From the NCBI GenBank assembly GCA_013041995.1, contig JABDRA010000323.1, positions 1 through 12,297 of the forward strand: a DNA stretch of 12,297 nucleotides, given 5' to 3'. This document shows positions 6,504 to 12,297 of this stretch, in pieces. Below the pieces are notes generated by a model, which saw only the letters and a list, made by a program, of their open reading frames with translations, ran no database searches and was not told the origin of the DNA. The position numbers were made by a program, and so were the translations under genes. Origin of the DNA: Anderseniella sp. (GTDB lineage Bacteria > Pseudomonadota > Alphaproteobacteria > Rhizobiales > Aestuariivirgaceae). The stretch's first letter is position 1. Each line of letters opens with the position of its first letter.

Positions 6504-9365
6504 ATGGCGAGCGAGCCCAAAATCGACCTCAACCTGAAAACCTGGGATGAGGTGAAAACCACAACCTGTTACATGTGCGCCTGCCGATGCGGCATCAAGG
6601 TCTATCTGAAAGACGGCACCATCAAATACATCGAGGGCAATCGCGACCATCCGGTGAACAAGGGTGTGTTGTGTGGCAAGGGCTCGGCCGGTATCATGCA
6701 GCATTATTCACCCGCTCGCCTGACCAAGCCGCTGATGCGGGTTGGTCCGCGCGGTTCCGGTGAATTCCGCGAAGTCGAATGGGATGAAGCACTGAGAACA
6801 GCAACCACCTGGTTGTCCCAGGTGCGCTCGACCGATCCTAAAAAGCTGGCGCTGTTTACCGGGCGAGATCAGTCACAGGCGCTCACCGGCTGGTGGGCAA
6901 CCCAGTTCGGCACGCCGAACTTTGCCGCCCATGGCGGGTTTTGTTCGGTGAACATGGCAGCGGCCGGCCTGTACACCTTCGGCGGCTCGTTCTGGGAGTT
7001 TGGTGAGCCCGACTGGGACCGCACCAAGTACTTCTTGTTGTTCGGTGTGGCAGAGGACCATGCCTCCAACCCGATCAAGACCGGGCTTGGCAAGCTGAAG
7101 AAAAACGGTGCCAAGATCGTCTCGATCAACCCGGTCAAGTCAGGCTACTCGGCTATCGCCGATGAATGGGTCGGCATTCGCCCCGGCACTGACGGACTGT
7201 TTGTCGGTGCGCTGGTTCACCAGTTGCTCAAGGCAGGCAAGATCGACCTCGATTACCTGGCCCGCTATACCAATGCCGGTCATCTGGTGATCCAGGATCC
7301 AGGCGCGCAAGACGACGGCCTGATCGCGCGCGACCGCTATGGCAAGATCCTGGTGCTGGATGCGAAGTCCAGAAAACCTGTAACGCTCTACAAGGCGGAT
7401 CAGGTTGCCCTGCACGGCGAAGTCAAGCTGCCCGGCAAGGGCAAGCGCAAGGGTGTGCCGTCGTTCCAGTTTGTCGCCGAGCGCTATCTGTCCGATGAAT
7501 ACTCGGCTGAAAAGGCCGCCACCCATTGCGGCATAGAAGCGGCCACCATCAAGCGCATTGCCGGTGAACTGGCCCATGCGGCCTTTGAGCAGGCTTTCGA
7601 ACTGGACATCGCCTGGACCGACACCCACGGCAACAAACATGACAAGATGACCGGCAGGCCGGTATCCATGCATGCCATGCGCGGTATTTCAGCCCACTCC
7701 AACGGCTTCCATACCTGTCGTTCAATTCATATTCTGCAGATACTGCTGGGTACCATCGATGTGCCGGGTGGTTTCCTGTACAAGCCGCCATTCCCGAAGG
7801 CAGCGCCTCCAGGCCTGAAGCCTGCCGGCAAGGTCGGCGAAGTCAATCCGCTGAAAGCCCTGCCCGGTCCGCCGCTCGGATTTGTGGCCGGGCCTGAAGA
7901 CCTGCTGGTCAACGAGGACGGTTCACCCCGGCGCATCGACAAGGCCTATTCCTGGGATGCACCGATTGCCGCGCACGGCCTGATGCACACCGTCATCACC
8001 AATGCGGCCAACAAGGACCCATACGGCATCGATGTGCTGTTCATGTACATGGCAAACATGGGCTGGAACTCCACCATGAATACCAAAGGTATCATGGAGC
8101 ACCTGACCAAAATCGATGAAGAGACCGGTGACTATGTGATCCCGAAATTCATCTATTCGGATGCCTATTACTCCGAAACCGTGGCCTATGCCGACCTGAT
8201 CCTGCCGGACACGACCTATCTGGAGCGCTGGGACTGTATCTCGATGCTGGACCGGCCCATCTCCGAACCCCATGGACCGGCTGACTCTATCCGCCGGCCG
8301 GTCGTTGAGCCGGACCGCGATGTGCGCGCCTTCCAGACCGTGATGCTGGATCTCGGCGCCCGGCTCGGCCTGCCGGGCATGGTCAAGGAAGACATGACGC
8401 CGAAATATCCCGGCGGTTATTCCGACTATATCGTCAACCACGAACGCGGCCCGGGCATTGGCCCGCTGGCCGGTTTCCGCGGGACAGACGGCAGCAAGCA
8501 GGGCACCGGCGAGGTCAATCCGAACCAGCTTGACGATTACATCAAGAACGGTTGTTTCTGGAAATACGACCTGCCGGAACACATGCGCTATTACCGCATG
8601 GCCAACAAGGACTATCTGGAGTGGGCACAGGGCTTCGGCTTCAATCCCAACGCCAACCAGATCATGTTCAACCTGTATTCGGAAACCATGCAGAAGTTCC
8701 GCCGCGCTGCGCGTGGCCATGGTGACACCGTGCCGCCACAGGTGCATCGCCGCCGGGTGGAAGCGTTCTTCGATCCGGTTCCCATGTGGTATGCGCCGTT
8801 TGAAGAAGCCATGACCGATGCCCGGGAATTCCCGATGCATGCCATTACCCAGCGGCCCATGGCAATGTACCATTCGTGGGGCTCGCAAAATGCCTGGCTG
8901 CGCCAGATCCTGGGACGCAACTGGCTCTACATGGAACGTGGCAGGGCCAAAAAGCTGGGCATGAAAGACGGTGACTGGGTGCATGTCACCAGCCATCATG
9001 GCCGCATCAAGGTGCAGTTGAAGCTGATGGACGGGGTGAACCCGGACACCGTGTGGACGTGGAATGCCATCGGCAAGCGCTCAGGGGCCTGGAACCTCGA
9101 CAAGAATGCACCGGAAGCCAAAAAGGGGTTCCTGCTCAACCACATAATCTCGGACCTGTTGCCGGCGCGCGGCGACGGCTACCGCTATTCCAATTCTGAT
9201 CCGGTAACCGGGCAGGCGGCCTGGTACGACCTTCGCGTGCGCATTGAAAAGGCCGACGGGGCGGAAATGTCAGAGCCACAGTTCGAGGCAACCAAGCGGC
9301 CACCGGGCCTGTTCAAGGCAGCCATGAAAATCGGCTCTCGGGCGCTTAAGAGGACCAGGTCATGA
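6504..9365 (+). CDS. soeA: Molybdopterin oxidoreductase catalytic subunit, sulfite dehydrogenase SoeA type
   Basis: This 953-residue DMSO-reductase-family enzyme would carry bis-MGD molybdenum and oxidise sulfite to sulfate. Cysteines C22-x2-C25-x3-C29-x27-C57 bind an N-terminal [4Fe-4S] cluster. C147, in HGGFCSVNMA, sits where the family's molybdenum ligand is found. Later regions have typical pterin-binding character (SINPVKSGYSAIADEWVGIRPGTDG; DVLFMYMANMGWNSTM; the C-terminal YHSWGSQNAW...LGMKDGDWVHVTSHHGRIKV domain). The N-terminus (MASEPKIDLNLKTWDEV) has no twin-arginine signal. This separates it from exported DmsA, PsrA or PhsA and fits the cytoplasm-facing SoeA. The start at 6504 has a modest GGATGG 10 bases upstream. 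It overlaps soeB by the four bases ATGA. Polysulfide, thiosulfate or other reductases of the same family are less likely alternatives; substrate is inferred from operon type. Confidence 0.85.
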   Translation: MASEPKIDLNLKTWDEVKTTTCYMCACRCGIKVYLKDGTIKYIEGNRDHPVNKGVLCGKGSAGIMQHYSPARLTKPLMRVGPRGSGEFREVEWDEALRTATTWLSQVRSTDPKKLALFTGRDQSQALTGWWATQFGTPNFAAHGGFCSVNMAAAGLYTFGGSFWEFGEPDWDRTKYFLLFGVAEDHASNPIKTGLGKLKKNGAKIVSINPVKSGYSAIADEWVGIRPGTDGLFVGALVHQLLKAGKIDLDYLARYTNAGHLVIQDPGAQDDGLIARDRYGKILVLDAKSRKPVTLYKADQVALHGEVKLPGKGKRKGVPSFQFVAERYLSDEYSAEKAATHCGIEAATIKRIAGELAHAAFEQAFELDIAWTDTHGNKHDKMTGRPVSMHAMRGISAHSNGFHTCRSIHILQILLGTIDVPGGFLYKPPFPKAAPPGLKPAGKVGEVNPLKALPGPPLGFVAGPEDLLVNEDGSPRRIDKAYSWDAPIAAHGLMHTVITNAANKDPYGIDVLFMYMANMGWNSTMNTKGIMEHLTKIDEETGDYVIPKFIYSDAYYSETVAYADLILPDTTYLERWDCISMLDRPISEPHGPADSIRRPVVEPDRDVRAFQTVMLDLGARLGLPGMVKEDMTPKYPGGYSDYIVNHERGPGIGPLAGFRGTDGSKQGTGEVNPNQLDDYIKNGCFWKYDLPEHMRYYRMANKDYLEWAQGFGFNPNANQIMFNLYSETMQKFRRAARGHGDTVPPQVHRRRVEAFFDPVPMWYAPFEEAMTDAREFPMHAITQRPMAMYHSWGSQNAWLRQILGRNWLYMERGRAKKLGMKDGDWVHVTSHHGRIKVQLKLMDGVNPDTVWTWNAIGKRSGAWNLDKNAPEAKKGFLLNHIISDLLPARGDGYRYSNSDPVTGQAAWYDLRVRIEKADGAEMSEPQFEATKRPPGLFKAAMKIGSRALKRTRS

Positions 9366-10117
9366 CAACTCTTCCAGATACAACCCAGGCCGGACAGAAG
9401 AAACTCGGCCTGGTCATCGACCTGGATACCTGCGTCGGCTGTCAGGCCTGTGCGGTGTCGTGCAAGGAATGGAACACGCAAGGCTATTCCGCGCCTCTTA
9501 CCGATCTGGAGCCTTACGGGCCTGATCCGGCCGGTGCCTGGCTCAACCGCATCCATGGCTATGAAACCGGCGAGGGCGACAATGCCCGCGGACTGCATTT
9601 CCCGCGCTCCTGCCTGCACTGTGAAACGCCAGCATGTGTCACCGTGTGTCCGACGGGGGCCAGTTACAAGCGTGCGGAAGACGGTATCGTGCTGGTCAAC
9701 CCCGGCACCTGTATCGGCTGCAAGCTGTGCTCATGGGCCTGTCCTTACGGCGCGCGTGAATACGACCAGGACGACGGTGTGATGAAGAAGTGCACCTTGT
9801 GCGTTGACCGCATCTATAATGAAAACCTTGAACCGGAAGACCGCCAGCCGGCCTGTGTGAAAGCCTGTCCGACCGGGGCGCGTCACTTCGGTGACCTGGG
9901 CGACGAAAACTCCGACGTGTCGCAACTGGTCAAAGCCCGGGGCGGCTTCGATCTGCTGCCGCAGATGGACTACAAACCGGTCAACAAATACCTGCCGCCG
10001 CGGCCGCGGCGCGACAAGGCAGGCGGCGTTAAATCAACACCGCTGGAAACGGTTGGCAAGGGTGACGGTTCGCTGGCAGAGCGTGTCTTTTCCTGGATTG
10101 ATGAGGTGTTGAGCTAA
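9362..10117 (+). CDS. soeB: Four-cluster ferredoxin electron-transfer subunit, SoeB type
   Basis: This 251-residue protein resembles DmsB/PsrB/NrfC. All 16 cluster-binding cysteines are present: C24, C27, C30, C34; C84, C87, C92, C96; C117, C120, C123, C127; and C144, C147, C165, C169. That arrangement gives four [4Fe-4S] clusters forming a wire between the catalytic and membrane subunits. The first motif reads DLDTCVGCQACAVSCKEWNT. There is no signal peptide, so it stays in the cytoplasm with SoeA. The 80-residue C-terminal tail beyond the last motif is polar and Pro/Lys/Arg-rich, ending in an amphipathic helix. AGAGGA precedes the start. Its first codon overlaps the soeA stop (ATGA), and its stop overlaps the soeC start (TAATG), so the three subunits are almost certainly made together. 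Fold and role are certain; the sulfite substrate is inferred. Confidence 0.93.
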   Translation: MTTLPDTTQAGQKKLGLVIDLDTCVGCQACAVSCKEWNTQGYSAPLTDLEPYGPDPAGAWLNRIHGYETGEGDNARGLHFPRSCLHCETPACVTVCPTGASYKRAEDGIVLVNPGTCIGCKLCSWACPYGAREYDQDDGVMKKCTLCVDRIYNENLEPEDRQPACVKACPTGARHFGDLGDENSDVSQLVKARGGFDLLPQMDYKPVNKYLPPRPRRDKAGGVKSTPLETVGKGDGSLAERVFSWIDEVLS

Positions 10118-11058
10118 TGCATCCCGCTTATTCCGTTATCCTGTTCACCACAGCGTCCGGCGCCGGTTATGGCCTGCTGGCGCTGTTGGGTTTAACCGGT
10201 GCCAGTCACGGCAGCGTCTCAGACTTCTGGTTTGGCGCCGTGTCCATGCTGGTCGCGCTCGGCCTCATCACGGTCGGGCTGTTGTCATCCACGTTCCACC
10301 TTGGTCACCCGGAACGTGCCTGGCGGGCGTTTTCGCAGTGGCGGTCCTCGTGGCTGTCACGCGAAGGCGTGCTGGCAGTTGCAACTTACATTCCGGCATG
10401 CCTGTTCGGATTGTTGTGGGTCCTGCCGGACAGCAACGAGACCTTGCTGGCTGTTCTTGGGGTCATGACCGCCATCCTGGCAATGGTCACCGTGGTGTGC
10501 ACTGCAATGATCTATGCGTCACTGGAGACGATCCGTGCCTGGCGGCACTGGATGGTGGTGCCGGTCTACGTGATTTTCTCGATTGCAACGGGTGCGGTTT
10601 TGCTGTTTGCGCTGACCAGTGTGTTCGGCCGCTCCGGTATTCCGGCACTTGGTGTCATCACCATTGTGGCGCTGGTGTTGGCCGGTATTGCCAAGCTGGT
10701 TTACTGGGCCAGCATCGACAACATGAAGCCGATCTACACCATGGGTGATGCCACCGGTCTCGGCGGTGATGTACGCCAGTGGGAACTGCCGCACACATCG
10801 GAGAACTACATCCAGTCGGAAATGGGCTTCAGGGTGGCGCGCAAGCATGCGCGGAAACTGCGCATGATTGTCGGTGTCTGCCTGGTCGCGGCACTTGTGC
10901 TGGTGTGGGCTGCGTTCGGCTTTGAAGGCAATGCAGCCCCGGTATTTGCCGTCCTGGCCGTTGTGCTTGCCAGTATCGGAGCTGTTGTCGAGCGCTGGCT
11001 GTTTTTTGCACAAGCCAAACACGTTGTGTCACTGTTCTATGGCGAGCAGAGCGTGTAG
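10117..11058 (+). CDS. soeC: DmsC-family membrane anchor subunit, SoeC type
   Basis: This 313-residue polytopic protein has about eight hydrophobic helices and is of the DMSO reductase anchor (DmsC) family, not the NrfD family. It holds the catalytic and ferredoxin subunits on the inner face of the membrane and passes electrons to quinone. Family-like stretches include STFHLGHPERAWRAFSQWRS, with SWLSREG after it, in the second helix region, and ASLETIRAWRHW. A conserved soluble loop lies before the seventh helix, containing YWASIDNMKPIYTMGDATGL and HTSENYIQSEMGFRVARKHA. This loop is characteristic of the anchors found with SoeAB-type enzymes. The start overlaps the soeB stop by one base. The gene ends 6 bases before the stop of the convergent DUF1203 gene, and no clear terminator is visible. 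Confidence 0.9.
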   Translation: MHPAYSVILFTTASGAGYGLLALLGLTGASHGSVSDFWFGAVSMLVALGLITVGLLSSTFHLGHPERAWRAFSQWRSSWLSREGVLAVATYIPACLFGLLWVLPDSNETLLAVLGVMTAILAMVTVVCTAMIYASLETIRAWRHWMVVPVYVIFSIATGAVLLFALTSVFGRSGIPALGVITIVALVLAGIAKLVYWASIDNMKPIYTMGDATGLGGDVRQWELPHTSENYIQSEMGFRVARKHARKLRMIVGVCLVAALVLVWAAFGFEGNAAPVFAVLAVVLASIGAVVERWLFFAQAKHVVSLFYGEQSV

Positions 11059-11064
11059 TCGCCT

Positions 11065-11532
11065 CTAATCGCGCTCCACCCGGCACTGGAAACAGTTGTT
11101 TTCTGCCGAACGCACATGCACGAACTGAACCTTGTTGTCTGCCAGCAACGACCCGGCATAGGTGCTGATATCTGCTGTTGGAACCATCTGGCCGGTGCCG
11201 TAAATGATGCGCTCATCAGCATCATATCCACGCACGAGATAGGCCGGACTGTTCAACATGTCGGGCAGGGCCGCATCCGGTGTGGCGCGTTCGCAGAAAT
11301 CGGCGTGCAGGAAAATCGGTCCGGTTTCAGAGTAGGGCTGCAGATTGCAAAACGGGCGATGCGCCACAATCAGGTACTCGTCACCTTCGTCGACGAGCTT
11401 CAGGCAGTGGCGGCAGGGTATCCGGCTGCCGTCTGATACGGCGCGCTCCGGCACATTGCCATAGACATCCGGATCTCCGTTCTGCAGGCTTCTTGCAATA
11501 TCCGTCGAGATGGCTTCATAGCGTATGTTCAT
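11065..11532 (-). CDS. DUF1203 domain-containing protein
   Basis: This 155-residue soluble protein matches the DUF1203 family in length and in its landmarks: SRIPCRHCLKLVDEGDEYLI, then HRPFCNLQPYSETGPIFLHA, then DFC. Six cysteines are present (C40, C43, C62, C80, C147, C150), including C-x2-C pairs at 40/43 and 147/150 that could bind metal or form disulfides. The function of the family is not established. The start at 11532 is chosen over a longer open frame reaching 11733, because AAGGAG lies 8 bases upstream and the extension overlaps the divergent metallo-hydrolase gene with no family resemblance. It is convergent with soeC and divergent from the hydrolase gene, with a 97-base gap for both promoters. 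Confidence 0.85.
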   Translation of the reverse strand: MNIRYEAISTDIARSLQNGDPDVYGNVPERAVSDGSRIPCRHCLKLVDEGDEYLIVAHRPFCNLQPYSETGPIFLHADFCERATPDAALPDMLNSPAYLVRGYDADERIIYGTGQMVPTADISTYAGSLLADNKVQFVHVRSAENNCFQCRVERD

Positions 11533-11629
11533 TGACTGATCTCCTTGATTGGTGACCGACGATGGCATTGAATAAAGCATCTGACGACCCGGTTTACGGA
11601 AACTGCCGAACAGGACATCGGAGCACTCC

Positions 11630-12297
11630 ATGCGAGAGAATATTGAAGTGGCCATAAGCAGCATCAAACTGGCACAAGGGATTGCGCTGGAAGATGACTG
11701 GTTCGGCGTGAAGGCACTGGATGACGCAACCATTGCAATCGGCGAACCGGCTTATCATCAGCGCAACTGGAGCTATCTGATCTCGGACGGGGATGACAGC
11801 CTGCTCTTCGATACCGGCTCCGGCAGACGGTCGCTGGCAGCTCTGGTCGCGCGCCATGGCAGGGCCCATGTCAGGGCATTTCCGTCTCACATGCATTTTG
11901 ATCATCTCGGCAACATCCACGCGTTCGGTCCGGTGATAGTGGCTGACCTGCCAATGCTGCGCGCTGTCGAGACAAACGGCACACTGACCCCGACCGATGA
12001 GATGTTCCTTGGGGCCAGCGAAGGCGTGCCGGTGCCGACATTCGAGGTGGGTAGCTGGATTGCGCCGGGCGAGGTGGTCTCAGTGGGTGCACGGTTGCTG
12101 CAGGTTGTACACACACCGGGGCATTCACCCGATTCGGTATCATTGTGGGAAGCGGAACGGAACCGCTTCTACGCGGCAGACTTCATTTATTGCGGTGCGT
12201 TGTATGCCCAAACACCGGGTGCATCATTGCGGGATTATCTGCGCATCTGCGAGCAGTTGCTCCACGACCTGCCGGACCAGGTGCAGATCGTCTGCTG
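11630..12297 (+). CDS. Metallo-beta-lactamase-fold hydrolase, N-terminal part (cut by window edge)
   Basis: The frame is open from the ATG at 11630 to the window end, giving 222 residues. The metal-binding set of the superfamily is present: H87-x-H89-x-D91-H92 in SHMHFDHLGN, H165 in HTPGHSPDS, and D184 in YAADFIY. LLFDTGSG at 58-65 is the usual strand-turn before the active site. These give a dinuclear metal centre for hydrolysis. The first 45 residues are not part of the core fold signature and could shape the substrate pocket. GGAG at 11620-11623 lies 6 bases ahead of the start. The substrate cannot be predicted. The motif reads HMHFDH, unlike the HAHADH of persulfide dioxygenases, so a direct sulfur role is not supported. 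Confidence 0.9.
   Translation, partial: MRENIEVAISSIKLAQGIALEDDWFGVKALDDATIAIGEPAYHQRNWSYLISDGDDSLLFDTGSGRRSLAALVARHGRAHVRAFPSHMHFDHLGNIHAFGPVIVADLPMLRAVETNGTLTPTDEMFLGASEGVPVPTFEVGSWIAPGEVVSVGARLLQVVHTPGHSPDSVSLWEAERNRFYAADFIYCGALYAQTPGASLRDYLRICEQLLHDLPDQVQIVC

Noticed and set aside
6332..6550. Plus-strand open frame (72 codons) in the soeA leader, a possible leader peptide
   Set aside because: No ribosome binding site precedes it, the protein has no family resemblance, and it runs into soeA in another frame without stop-start coupling.
6290..6562. Minus-strand open frame (90 codons) across the soeA leader and start
   Set aside because: It has no ribosome binding site, overlaps the soeA start and shows no known domain. 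The underlying DNA is reported as a structured non-coding region instead.
7923..8999. A 358-codon open frame on the minus strand
   Set aside because: It is fully antisense to the soeA coding sequence, has no recognisable domain and has the repetitive His/Gly/Arg composition of a shadow frame in GC-rich coding DNA.
6504..10117. Reading the operon as formate dehydrogenase or Tat-exported DMSO/polysulfide reductase
   Set aside because: There is no Tat signal, no selenocysteine codon at the ligand site, and the DmsC-type anchor with its long conserved loop fits SoeC better. Some uncertainty on substrate remains.
11049..11076. GAGCG/CGCTC inverted repeat at the soeC/DUF1203 convergent junction as a terminator
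   Set aside because: The stem is only 5 bp with an 18-base loop and no T-run on either strand.
11533..11733. 67-residue N-terminal extension of the DUF1203 protein
   Set aside because: The extension overlaps the metallo-hydrolase gene on the other strand and lacks family resemblance; a good ribosome binding site supports the start at 11532.
11630..12297. ETHE1-type persulfide dioxygenase linked to sulfite production
   Set aside because: The metal motif is HMHFDH rather than HAHADH and no other persulfide dioxygenase feature was recognised.

Overview
The window reads as a compact chromosomal segment of an alphaproteobacterium, possibly marine. This rests on the moderately high GC content, the strong AGGAGG ribosome binding sites, a short alphaproteobacterial-type phasin, and a sulfite-dehydrogenase operon of the type known from Ruegeria. 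The genus cannot be fixed from the sequence. No rRNA, tRNA, CRISPR array, transposase or prophage gene was recognised.

Layout. Positions 1-711 (minus) hold the N-terminal 237 residues of alanine dehydrogenase, cut by the window edge. It is divergent from an Lrp/AsnC regulator at 852-1319 (plus), and their AT-rich shared gap contains an imperfect inverted repeat. A phasin gene follows at 1448-1864 (plus). On the minus strand, a MocR-type regulator (2794-4293) is followed after 6 bases by a class IV PLP aminotransferase (1882-2787). That enzyme's motifs look like the (R)-selective amine:pyruvate transaminase branch. Divergent from MocR is an EamA/DMT permease (4477-5370, plus). The gap between these two carries a perfect 11-bp inverted repeat interleaved with an 8-bp one. 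A TVP38/TMEM64 (VTT domain) membrane protein lies at 5403-6182 (minus), convergent with the permease.

Positions 6504-11058 (plus) hold the main metabolic unit, a three-gene operon coupled by overlapping stop and start codons (ATGA, TAATG). It encodes a 953-residue molybdopterin oxidoreductase without a Tat signal, a four-cluster ferredoxin subunit and a DmsC-type membrane anchor. The set is best called soeABC, the cytoplasm-facing sulfite dehydrogenase. A 321-base leader precedes it, with several inverted repeats and no credible gene. The window ends with a DUF1203 protein (11065-11532, minus) and the start of a metallo-beta-lactamase-fold hydrolase (11630 to the edge, plus).

How the genes may work together (inference): a pyruvate-dependent transaminase would make alanine, alanine dehydrogenase would regenerate pyruvate and release ammonium, and SoeABC would oxidise sulfite and feed electrons to quinone. 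This resembles the logic of organosulfonate (taurine-type) catabolism, in which a MocR-type regulator, Ald and a sulfite oxidase recur. The diagnostic genes (tpa, xsc, tauABC) are not in the window, so the link is only a hypothesis. Most genes here are members of known families. The least explained material is the non-coding DNA: the MocR/permease gap and the soeA leader.
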